Below are positions 1 through 5,901 of a stretch of DNA of 5,901 bases, piece after piece; the first letter of the stretch is position 1, and every line of letters starts with the position of its first letter. The DNA is from Alloprevotella tannerae (GTDB lineage: Bacteria; Bacteroidota; Bacteroidia; Bacteroidales; Bacteroidaceae). Where the stretch lies: NCBI GenBank assembly GCA_015259305.1, contig JABZGO010000124.1, positions 1 through 5,901 on the forward strand. The letters run 5' to 3'. Made by a program: the position numbers and the translations under genes. The notes beneath the pieces are model-generated. The model was given only the letters and a program-made list of their open reading frames with translations. It had not been told where the DNA came from and ran no database searches.

Positions 1-1470
1 GGTGAGTATACTATATTTAATATTGTATCTGTAGGCGCGCCCGTATACATTGACGACGTCGAAGTGTTTACCGTTAAGCAACACGTAGGCACGCCGACTA
101 TGCGTCCGTATACGAACTATCAAGGCACGAGCTTTGATGCCAACTGGACGGCCGTAGAGGGTGCAACCGGCTATAAGGTTAATGTCTTCTCTATCGACAA
201 AGAGACGAATGCTCCGGTTTATCTCTTCGAAAACCATCCGGTTACGACCAATAAGTTCCACGTAACCGGTGCAGAATCAGGCAAGACTTATTTCTACAAT
301 GCTTCAGCTACCAAAGATAGCTATGAGTCTATTCCGTCAGCACAAACTTACGTCTATGACCTCGTAGCACCCGAGATGCAAGGTGTGAGCAACTTTAATG
401 GAAGCAAGTATACGGCCAACTGGAGCGCTGTGCCTTCAGCTGAACGCTACAACTACATTGCTTACTACGACCGCAAGGCTACGCAGACCGGCGAATTTGT
501 TGTGACGCAGGAAGACTTTACCGGCGTAAAAGACGCTGATGGCAACTTGACCGGATGGACAAAGGAAGATCCTAGCTACAACTCATACAGCGAATTGTAT
601 CTTCGTGATTTGAAGCAAGGCGGCTGGAGAGGTACTAACTATGCGCCTTACACGGACTACATCTGCTTGGATGGCTGGCAATATTACCACAACCATACCG
701 ACGCAGGCCTTATCTCTCCGGAATTGGATATGTCGAAAGATGGCGGTAAGTTCACGGTAAAAGTGAAGCTCGCAGGTGCTGCTACGACGGGCCTTGACAA
801 AGACGGCAAGGAAATCACCGTAAATACGCAAGCTGCTTTCGCACTCTTCAACTATGATGAGACGATTGGTGACTATAAGCAGGCTGAGTTGATCTATCCG
901 GAAGGTTATCCTAAAGCGGTTACTAACGACTGGAAAGAATTTACGATCAACTTTACGAAGGGTACGAAGAAGTCGATCATTGGTATTTACGCCGTTTATG
1001 CTGACGCGCACCTCTATCTCGACGATCTGAAGATTACGCAAAACTATCAAGCCGGTGAGAGCTTGAACGATCCGTTCCGTTACCTCAGATGGGTTGATGG
1101 TACTTCTGCTGAAGTTACCGTGCCCGGATTTGTAGATCAATCAATGATTACGCACCGCGTATCAGCTTACAAAGCTAACTCTGACCGCAACGTGAAGAAG
1201 AGATACGCAGAAAGTCCCTTCTCTCCGCTCCGCGAAGTAGGTGTATTCGACGGCATCAGCAACGTAAGCCTCACAAAGGCGCTTGTACAGCTCGATGGCA
1301 ACGATGTATGCATTAACAACGCTAAGGGCGAACAAGTGCAAATTTACACCGCAGCCGGACAGTTGGTTTACAACAACCAAGCAGGTGAAGCTAATCTTCG
1401 CGTTCGCCTCGCGGCGCGCGGCGCTTACGTTGTGAAGGTGGGCAATCAATCTGTAAAACTCGTCTTCTAA
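1..1470 (+). CDS. Large secreted FN3/jelly-roll surface protein with T9SS-type C-terminal domain (3' part, 5' end outside window)
   Basis: The frame is open from base 1 to a TAA at 1468-1470 (489 residues visible), so the GTG at 64 is an internal valine codon. Residues 1-22 finish a jelly-roll of the choice-of-anchor J / MAM-like kind (VYIDDVEVF). Residues about 30-120 form an FN3 domain (ANWTAVEGATGYKVNVF). At about 122-162 a second FN3 unit begins (TANWSAVPSAERYNYIAYY). Residues about 163-351 form another jelly-roll (DFTGV, GLISPELDMS, LYLDDLKI). FN3-like strands then resume at about 356-416 (THRVSAYK, SPFSPLREVGV). Residues 418-489 resemble a type A T9SS sorting domain (VQIYTAAGQLVYN, GAYVVKVGNQSVKLVF). 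By family knowledge such proteins cross the outer membrane through T9SS and are cleaved and anchored to the surface or released. No catalytic motif is visible; adhesion or glycan binding is only a guess. A terminator follows the stop by 21 bases. Confidence 0.93.
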   Translation, partial: GEYTIFNIVSVGAPVYIDDVEVFTVKQHVGTPTMRPYTNYQGTSFDANWTAVEGATGYKVNVFSIDKETNAPVYLFENHPVTTNKFHVTGAESGKTYFYNASATKDSYESIPSAQTYVYDLVAPEMQGVSNFNGSKYTANWSAVPSAERYNYIAYYDRKATQTGEFVVTQEDFTGVKDADGNLTGWTKEDPSYNSYSELYLRDLKQGGWRGTNYAPYTDYICLDGWQYYHNHTDAGLISPELDMSKDGGKFTVKVKLAGAATTGLDKDGKEITVNTQAAFALFNYDETIGDYKQAELIYPEGYPKAVTNDWKEFTINFTKGTKKSIIGIYAVYADAHLYLDDLKITQNYQAGESLNDPFRYLRWVDGTSAEVTVPGFVDQSMITHRVSAYKANSDRNVKKRYAESPFSPLREVGVFDGISNVSLTKALVQLDGNDVCINNAKGEQVQIYTAAGQLVYNNQAGEANLRVRLAARGAYVVKVGNQSVKLVF

Positions 1471-1491
1471 ACGTAATTAGAAAAATATGAG

Positions 1492-1525
1492 TAAGCCGTC
1501 GGATTTATTTCCGGCGGCTTATTTT
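1492..1525 (+). terminator. Rho-independent terminator after the surface-protein gene
   Basis: Bases 1492-1502 pair with 1511-1521 (TAAGCCGTCGG / CCGGCGGCTTA), giving 11 base pairs with one G-U wobble around an 8-base loop. TTTT follows at 1522-1525. The hairpin begins 21 bases after the TAA of the upstream gene, so it most likely ends that transcript. Confidence 0.8.
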
Positions 1526-1783
1526 GTTGCTTATCCGAGCGCTTGCTCCGCCGGTACTAAGACGAAAGTTGGCGAGAGAGAGATTACAATCATAAAAAAG
1601 TTGCGCACGATTTGAGCATCGTAGAGAGGCTTGGCGGAAACTGACGAGGCAAAGCGAAGACTACACCATTAACAATCCAAATTTCTACCAGGAAGATTGC
1701 GCAGATATGACGGAGAGTTTTCAAAAGCAAGCGTTAAACTCTGATTCTTTCTATCAAAACATAGTTTCTTCCGGCCAATCTCT
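1526..1783. other. Intergenic stretch with no convincing gene
   Basis: These 258 bases hold no good start codon followed by a long reading frame. A + strand frame is open from 1596 to a TAG at 1806-1808, but its only ATG (1707) would give 33 residues that I do not recognise. A small perfect hairpin (ACGAT 1607-1611 / ATCGT 1618-1622) is present but may be chance. No tRNA, repeat array or insertion-sequence end was seen. Confidence 0.5.
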
Positions 1784-1791
1784 TAATTTTG
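1784..1791 (+). promoter_or_regulatory. Putative Bacteroidota -7 promoter element for the lipoprotein operon
   Basis: TAATTTTG matches the Bacteroides -7 consensus TAnnTTTG exactly and lies 57 bases before the ATG at 1849. Transcription would start near 1796-1800 and leave a leader of about 50 bases. The -33 element is poor: TTTC at 1765-1768 is the nearest TTTG-like sequence, with a short 15-base spacer. An exact match to this box is expected about once or twice per strand by chance in a window this size, so position is the main support. Confidence 0.45.
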
Positions 1792-1848
1792 CAAGTGCGG
1801 TAGTGTAGTTGGCCTGCTGTAAGTAAGATAAAAAGGTTTGATTTAACG

Positions 1849-3123
1849 ATGAAGATAAAGACAATTCTGCACAAATGCTTCCTATGGACGGTGGCGAGTA
1901 TGAGCATACTTATGCTGAGTGGTTGTTTCCCCGGTTTCAATTCGCGCGATGAGGTTATGGCCTATCTCAAAAAGAAGTATCCCGACCAGCATATTGTGCT
2001 TTCTTCCGAATATACGACGAAGCGAAGCTTATTGGATGATTGGCGCATCTGGTCCTTTACCCTGTCGGGCTATCCCAAAGATACATTTCAAGTAGCCAGC
2101 CATATCAAGAGTTATCCCGTTCCGATGTTGAAGACAGAACGCAGCATTTTCGACAATTTCGAAAAAGTTGTGGTTTTGCGTCGATCACGCGAATTTGAAC
2201 AAGGCCCTTTGCGGACGCTCGATGCGCCGACGCGCCGCCTTTGGCATAGCTTTTCTTCCTCAGAATTCTGGCTGAAGCCCCTCTACATAGACTTAGAGAC
2301 GGTCGATGACGTATGGCGCGCCAAGCACTTGATTGACCTCTTCGAGCAGTTTTTGAGCGAAGAGATAGTAGAGAGCGATACCCGCTATTTCCTACGTATG
2401 TATATTCAAGGCCCTTGTTATGCCTTGACGCCGACCAGCGATAGCATCAGTTTCGTGAGTGGCCTGACCATAGCAAAGCCCGGCGAGAAGCGGCCTTATT
2501 ATATAAAGTTTCAGATCTATAATCAGGTTAATCGGCAGGTCGTGTGTAAGCAATTTTACAACGAAGTGATGAGCTACTATCAGCTTATGGCCGCCAAAGG
2601 CAACGGTGTGAATGCGAGAAATATGCAGGCGTGGGCAGAAGACTACCTCCAACTATTGGCGCGCCTACAAGCGGCAACGCCGCAAGAGCGCGATACGCTG
2701 GAAACATCGCTTGGCATTAAAGATAAAGGTGATGGCTTTCTATTTATCGATACGGGTCAAAAGCCCTATATGTTCGTCTACTCTTCGGAGCGTAAGGAAG
2801 GTTTAGAGAAGACGATCTTCTTCACCTGCCCCCAACTGCGATCCTTCTGCCTGCAAAGCGGCCGGCAAGTGCAAGGAGCCGGTAACCATTTCAGCGTGAC
2901 CGGTATCGATGGGCATCGCTACGAGTTCTCTACCACTTTCTATGTAAAAGGGAAAGACGAGTTTGACTTCGACGATTACACCTGCTACTATCTGCGAGAT
3001 GGGCAGAAGGTCGTGATGAAAGATATTTGGAGTCCTCAAGAGTGCATCGACGATGCCCTCATCCGCCGCATAACGGGGCGCGACGTAAAGTCTATGGTCG
3101 TGCACACCGCAAATAAACAATAA
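1849..3123 (+). CDS. Lipoprotein of unknown function
   Basis: This 424-residue protein starts with a lipoprotein signal peptide: Lys2 and Lys4, a hydrophobic core and the lipobox LSGC with the acylated Cys at residue 26. The residues after Cys26 (FPGFN) lack the acidic run that drives surface export in Bacteroidota, so a periplasm-facing lipoprotein is more likely than a surface-exposed one. The mature N-terminus (about 34-82) has a pattern that I have seen in other uncharacterised lipoproteins: DEVMAYLKKKYP, then W-x-x-W-x-F and a Pro-containing strand ending in TFQV. The rest is soluble, rich in Tyr, Phe and Arg, with no catalytic motif or transmembrane helix recognised. The ATG at 1849 places the signal peptide correctly; AAAAGG at 1831-1836 is too far upstream to be a strong ribosome binding site. 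It is the first gene of a two-gene unit, 12 bases before the next start. Function is unknown. Confidence 0.9.
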   Translation: MKIKTILHKCFLWTVASMSILMLSGCFPGFNSRDEVMAYLKKKYPDQHIVLSSEYTTKRSLLDDWRIWSFTLSGYPKDTFQVASHIKSYPVPMLKTERSIFDNFEKVVVLRRSREFEQGPLRTLDAPTRRLWHSFSSSEFWLKPLYIDLETVDDVWRAKHLIDLFEQFLSEEIVESDTRYFLRMYIQGPCYALTPTSDSISFVSGLTIAKPGEKRPYYIKFQIYNQVNRQVVCKQFYNEVMSYYQLMAAKGNGVNARNMQAWAEDYLQLLARLQAATPQERDTLETSLGIKDKGDGFLFIDTGQKPYMFVYSSERKEGLEKTIFFTCPQLRSFCLQSGRQVQGAGNHFSVTGIDGHRYEFSTTFYVKGKDEFDFDDYTCYYLRDGQKVVMKDIWSPQECIDDALIRRITGRDVKSMVVHTANKQ

Positions 3124-3135
3124 TATTTTGCCCCA

Positions 3136-3906
3136 ATGTTTAAAGTAAATGATAAGATAAAAGATGCGTTTAACGCCTTCTTGGGCGCACTGCTCCTGCT
3201 CCTCTTTGCCGGAGGATCGGGTTGGATGGCCTTCATAATGTTTCAGCGAGGATCGTGGTTCATCGGTGCGATCGGCGTCATCGGCGCTGTGTTTTTTAGT
3301 TCACCTTTGTGGGCCGGACTCTTTATCACGAAGAAAGAACCCGAGCCGGAGCCCGTGGTCACGAAAGTAGATTGGCCCACAGACAAGGCCGCCTTGCTCA
3401 AACTGGCGCAGACCGTTGCCGGCGACGACGCCGAGGTGATGCAGCTCGTTAAGGATAGTTTGGCGTCGCCCGAAGCCTTCTATGCCGCCCGAAGCGAGCC
3501 GGAGGGCGAATATGCCGACGAGTATTATGAAATGTTGGACACCTATAAAGACAAGCCCGATACTTTGCGCAGCGAGGGCCTGCTTGTCTTGTTAGAAGAA
3601 CTGCGCGTTATCGTTCGGCTCGACTGGAAAGCCGATCTGGATAGCTTTCAGGGGATGATGCCCAGGCTCAAGCGCGTGCAGCGTTACGGCCTAAACCTTT
3701 CCGATGCGCCCTTAGACGGGGCCGCCTACGTCCCGCGTTGGTGCGAAGCGCTCGATAAGTTTTGGAAACCGAAGCATTATCATACGCTGCTTATCGACAC
3801 CCAAAGCGACGAATATGTCGTAGCCGTTGCCCCCAACCGCTCATCTTCCTCCAAAACCAAAGCATCGGCGAAAAACCAAGCACCGAAATCAAAAACTAAA
3901 AATTAA
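3136..3906 (+). CDS. Two-helix inner-membrane protein with cytoplasmic DUF6630-like domain
   Basis: This 256-residue protein has two transmembrane helices (about 14-36 and 41-64) joined by a tight turn (QRGS). Lys3, Lys7 and Lys9 before helix 1 and Lys66-Lys67 after helix 2 suggest that both ends lie in the cytoplasm. An EPEPEP hinge (68-73) leads to a soluble acidic domain (about 78-232). The features LDWKADL (162-168), VPRWCEALDKFW (199-210) and LLIDTQSDEYVVAV (218-231) recall the DUF6630 family, which has no established function; this comes from memory of the family pattern, not a search. The tail (237-256) is low-complexity Ser/Lys/Ala, ending KSKTKN. The ATG at 3136 is 12 bases after the lipoprotein stop and in the same frame, with that TAA as the nearest upstream in-frame stop. 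The spacing implies co-transcription. The pair could form an envelope-spanning unit, but that is inference. Confidence 0.88.
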   Translation: MFKVNDKIKDAFNAFLGALLLLLFAGGSGWMAFIMFQRGSWFIGAIGVIGAVFFSSPLWAGLFITKKEPEPEPVVTKVDWPTDKAALLKLAQTVAGDDAEVMQLVKDSLASPEAFYAARSEPEGEYADEYYEMLDTYKDKPDTLRSEGLLVLLEELRVIVRLDWKADLDSFQGMMPRLKRVQRYGLNLSDAPLDGAAYVPRWCEALDKFWKPKHYHTLLIDTQSDEYVVAVAPNRSSSSKTKASAKNQAPKSKTKN

Positions 3907-3926
3907 GAAAGCCCCTCTTCCAGCTA

Positions 3927-3973
3927 CCTTGCGGCGGACAATCAAGCCGCCGCAAGGCCTATCAAGCGTTTTT
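3927..3973 (+). terminator. Hairpin terminator of the lipoprotein/membrane-protein operon
   Basis: CCTTGCGGCGG (3927-3937) and CCGCCGCAAGG (3947-3957) are perfect 11-bp inverted repeats around a 9-base loop, starting 20 bases after the stop at 3904-3906. The nearest T-run (3969-3973) is displaced by 11 bases, so this is not a textbook intrinsic terminator, but the GC-rich stem in this position makes transcription end or 3' protection its likely role. Confidence 0.65.
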
Positions 3974-3985
3974 GAGCCGCGTCAG

Positions 3986-4023
3986 TTAAGGCATTTTTTG
4001 ACCAAAATGCCCATCGTCCTTAA
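3986..4023. repeat. Inverted repeat between terminator and promoter
   Basis: GGCATTTT (3990-3997) and AAAATGCC (4004-4011) form a perfect 8-bp inverted repeat around TTGACC. An outer pair, TTAAGG (3986-3991) and CCTTAA (4018-4023), encloses it and competes for two of the same G bases. It lies about 40-80 bases upstream of the -7 box at 4065, so it could be a protein-binding operator, or a second transcription-stop hairpin for the upstream operon. The sequence does not decide between these. Confidence 0.45.
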
Positions 4024-4064
4024 AAAATACTACAAAAGACGTATTTTTTTTCTTGTCAGATTTG

Positions 4065-4072
4065 TATTTTTG
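4065..4072 (+). promoter_or_regulatory. Putative Bacteroidota -7 promoter element for the right-hand surface-protein gene
   Basis: TATTTTTG followed by CC matches the consensus TAnnTTTG exactly. The -33 region (about 4040-4050) is a T-run without a clear TTTG; the TTG at 4053-4055 is too close. Transcription would begin near 4076-4080 and leave a leader of about 150 bases that contains the inverted repeat at 4101-4205. It is the best promoter candidate in the 321-base gap. Confidence 0.5.
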
Positions 4073-4100
4073 CCGAATCTCGCGGCGCGCAATGTCGGCA

Positions 4101-4205
4101 TACTGTAGCGTCGGTAAAGCGTTAGCCCGATTTGCCTTGTGGTTACTACTCGGTCCCCATTACGTGTAGTGTCGCTTTGCCTAAACCTAATTCAGCGCTA
4201 CAGTA
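4101..4205 (+). repeat. Nested inverted repeat: structured mRNA leader or small palindromic element
   Basis: TACTGTAGCG (4101-4110) and CGCTACAGTA (4196-4205) are perfect 10-bp inverted repeats, 85 bases apart. Inside them GGTAAAGCG (4113-4121) and CGCTTTGCC (4173-4181) pair over 9 bp with one U-G wobble, so one arm can stack almost directly on the other. The centre can form short hairpins (ACTAC 4145-4149 / GTAGT 4166-4170, or CCGA / TCGG). The right arm ends 22 bases before the ATG at 4228, and the predicted transcript contains the whole element. It fits a structured regulatory leader. The TA at each outer end also fits a small MITE-like element with a TA target duplication. I do not recognise a known riboswitch class. 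Confidence 0.55.
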
Positions 4206-4227
4206 ATCAAATCTTTTGCCACTCGTT

Positions 4228-5901
4228 ATGCATTTACGATTTGCCCATTTTCTGGTGAGTTGCTTGGCTTTTGCCGGTAGCTTACCCATCTTCGCGCAGT
4301 CGCCGACAAAGCTTTCGCAGCGTTCGCCGCTCTTGCGTACCAACGTTTTGCGAATTCCTTTTGTCGCCTCACAAGGCCTCCGGCGGCCGGCTGCTGCTAT
4401 CCGTACGCTTCCCGAGCCTTCGCCGTCCGAAAGTAAGCCGCGCCTGATGAGCGCTGCGCCCCGGCCCTTGCAAAAACCCATATTGCGCCAACTCTTAGGC
4501 GCTGCCGCCGGCACCGAATTATGGGCAAACGTTGTCTCCGACCAATATAAAGGTATCTATGCCTTTAGTCCGGCATCCGAAGTTCATTTCTCCAAGTTGG
4601 CCGCCTATAGCAAAGCCTCCTTTAATGGAGGCGCAGCCATCGTTGATGGCCGCATGCACGGCATTTTCTACGACCTAAGTTATGCCGATATGGGCATTAT
4701 TATGGTCTATCATTACGCCTTCGACATCGAAACGTGGGCCTTAGACATTCCCCCTCATCAATTGGACGACATCTCCCTGATTGCCCAAGAAACCGCCACC
4801 GATCCGAAGACCGGCGAAGTCTTTGGCGCATTTCTGCGTAAGGACGGCACGGGCTACGAGTGGGGCGTTATAGATTATCTCACGCTGACCCGCACCAGCA
4901 TTGCCCCCGTCGAACACATTTACATTGCCCTCGGCATCGACAAAGACGGAAAGGCTTACGGCGTGGCTACAGACGGCAACCTCTACGCCATAGATCGCAC
5001 GAACGGAAAAGAAACCTTGGTCGGCCCAACGGGCATTTCCTTAGCCGATGCTGACGGAAAAGTGCGCTCGCAATGCGGCGAGATCGACCCGAAAGACAAT
5101 ACGTTCTACTGGGCTTCGACCAACGGCGAGCACCATACGGACTTATACAAAGTCAGTCTCGACAACGGACAAGCCACCCTGCTGGGTAGTATCGGCAATG
5201 AGGTTACGGTGACCGGTATGGTCGTACCTAAGCCCAAAGCGGCCGATGATGCGCCGAGCGCGGCCACAGATTTGCACGCGCAATTCACAGCGGCTGCCAC
5301 GGCGGGCCAACTTTCCTTTACTGCACCTACAAAAACTTACGGCGGCAGTGCGCTTAGTGGCGAACTCACTTACCATGTTTATGTCAATACTGATGCGCCG
5401 CTGACGGGCAAAGTCAATGCCGGCAGCAGCGCTGTCGTGCCGGTGCAAGCTCGCGAGGGGATGAACACCTTCGTCGTTACGCTCTCGAATGCTGCGGGAG
5501 CGAGTCCGAAGGCGCGCCTCTCGGCCTATGCCGGCTATGATGCGCCGAAGCCCATCGACAAACTGACGCTGAGCGTCGATGCTGCGCGTCGCGCCGACTT
5601 AACTTGGACGGCGCCGACCGCCACTGAGCACGGCGGCTTCCTCGGTGCGCTTACTTACGACCTTATTCGTATTACCGGAACAGACACGACGCAAGTGGCC
5701 GGCGGCATCTCCGATGTTCACTTTTCGGAAGTCTTGCCGGAAGGCCCGTTGATGGGCTATCGCTACGCCGTGAGAGCGCATAATCAATCGCAGGTTACGG
5801 CGTGGACAAACAGCAACAATGCTGTGGTCGGCGCGCCTATCGAACCTCCCTTCTTCGACGAGTTTGCCAATGCGGCCGACGCAGAATTGTATACCGTTAT
5901 C
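4228..5901 (+). CDS. Large secreted protein with beta-propeller-like and FN3 domains (5' part, continues beyond window)
   Basis: The frame runs from the ATG at 4228 through the last base without a stop (558 residues visible). An in-frame TAA at 4204-4206 bars longer starts except a TTG at 4216. Residues 1-23 form a signal peptide, probably cut after Ala23 (PIFA-QS); LVSC at 9-12 resembles a lipobox but is too near the N-terminus to be convincing. Residues 24-90 are a basic Pro/Arg-rich linker. Residues about 95-335 look like a beta-propeller, with repeated strands such as LWANVV, GIYAFSP, AIVDGRMHGIFYD, GKAYGVATDGNLYAID, DNTFYWAS and LYKVSLDNGQATLLG. Two FN3-like domains follow (about 340-435 and 440-537, the second with ADLTWTAP and YRYAVRAHN). 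PPFFDEF (about 540-546) opens a jelly-roll of the choice-of-anchor J type. A T9SS tail is expected further downstream but is not visible. A surface-binding role is inferred; no enzyme motif was seen. Confidence 0.92.
   Translation, partial: MHLRFAHFLVSCLAFAGSLPIFAQSPTKLSQRSPLLRTNVLRIPFVASQGLRRPAAAIRTLPEPSPSESKPRLMSAAPRPLQKPILRQLLGAAAGTELWANVVSDQYKGIYAFSPASEVHFSKLAAYSKASFNGGAAIVDGRMHGIFYDLSYADMGIIMVYHYAFDIETWALDIPPHQLDDISLIAQETATDPKTGEVFGAFLRKDGTGYEWGVIDYLTLTRTSIAPVEHIYIALGIDKDGKAYGVATDGNLYAIDRTNGKETLVGPTGISLADADGKVRSQCGEIDPKDNTFYWASTNGEHHTDLYKVSLDNGQATLLGSIGNEVTVTGMVVPKPKAADDAPSAATDLHAQFTAAATAGQLSFTAPTKTYGGSALSGELTYHVYVNTDAPLTGKVNAGSSAVVPVQAREGMNTFVVTLSNAAGASPKARLSAYAGYDAPKPIDKLTLSVDAARRADLTWTAPTATEHGGFLGALTYDLIRITGTDTTQVAGGISDVHFSEVLPEGPLMGYRYAVRAHNQSQVTAWTNSNNAVVGAPIEPPFFDEFANAADAELYTVI

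Noticed and set aside
583..1140. 185-codon reading frame on the - strand
   Set aside because: It lies wholly antisense to the well-supported surface-protein gene, whose domains are recognisable; its translation shows no recognised domain. The same applies to 1162-1449.
1734..1940. 68-codon - strand frame over the lipoprotein start
   Set aside because: It is antisense to the lipoprotein signal peptide; its hydrophobic stretches mirror that coding sequence and there is no independent support.
3827..4108. 93-codon + strand frame overlapping the end of the membrane-protein gene
   Set aside because: It begins out of frame in the low-complexity tail of that gene, crosses the terminator hairpin and the -7 box, and has the Lys/Arg/Pro bias of a frame-shifted shadow.
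4101..4205. Known riboswitch (cobalamin, TPP, SAM)
   Set aside because: The conserved core motifs that I know for these classes are not apparent in the loops, so only a generic structured element is claimed.
4252..4263. Lipobox LVSC in the right-hand secreted protein
   Set aside because: The Cys would be residue 12, leaving too short a signal sequence; the hydrophobic stretch continues to a good signal peptidase I site after Ala23.
4146..4514. 122-codon reading frame on the - strand
   Set aside because: It overlaps the leader and signal-peptide region of the right-hand gene, is Arg/Lys-rich and low in domain-like pattern, while the + strand frame has a signal peptide and continues for 558 residues.

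Overview
The window looks like chromosomal DNA from a Bacteroidota bacterium, most likely order Bacteroidales. The reasons are a C-terminal tail resembling type IX secretion (T9SS) sorting domains, large exported proteins built from fibronectin type III (FN3) and jelly-roll domains, matches to the Bacteroides-type -7 promoter box TAnnTTTG, and weak or absent Shine-Dalgarno sequences. Genus cannot be fixed from the sequence alone. All credible genes lie on the + strand.

Bases 1-1470 are the 3' part of a large surface-protein gene that is open through base 1. It encodes the end of one jelly-roll, an FN3 domain, a second FN3-like unit that seems to hold an inserted jelly-roll, and a C-terminal sorting domain. 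A terminator hairpin follows at 1492-1525, then about 320 bases without a convincing gene. A -7 box at 1784 precedes a two-gene unit (1849-3906): a lipoprotein of unknown function, then, 12 bases later, a two-helix membrane protein whose cytoplasmic domain resembles DUF6630. A strong 11-bp hairpin at 3927-3957 closes that unit.

The 321-base gap from 3907 to 4227 is unusually structured. It holds the terminator, a second inverted repeat (3986-4023), a -7 box (4065-4072) and a nested inverted repeat (4101-4205) ending 22 bases before the next start codon. That start opens the last gene (4228 to the window end, incomplete). It encodes a secreted protein with a signal peptide, a basic Pro/Arg-rich linker, a beta-propeller-like region, two FN3-like domains and the first residues of a jelly-roll. 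By architecture it looks like the 5' half of a protein of the same general kind as the one ending at 1470, so the lipoprotein/membrane-protein pair is flanked by two surface-protein genes.

No exotic system (CRISPR, retron, phage, complete transposon) can be demonstrated. The observations most worth checking are the nested 105-base leader repeat, the excess of the palindrome GGCGCGCC, and the uncharacterised envelope gene pair.
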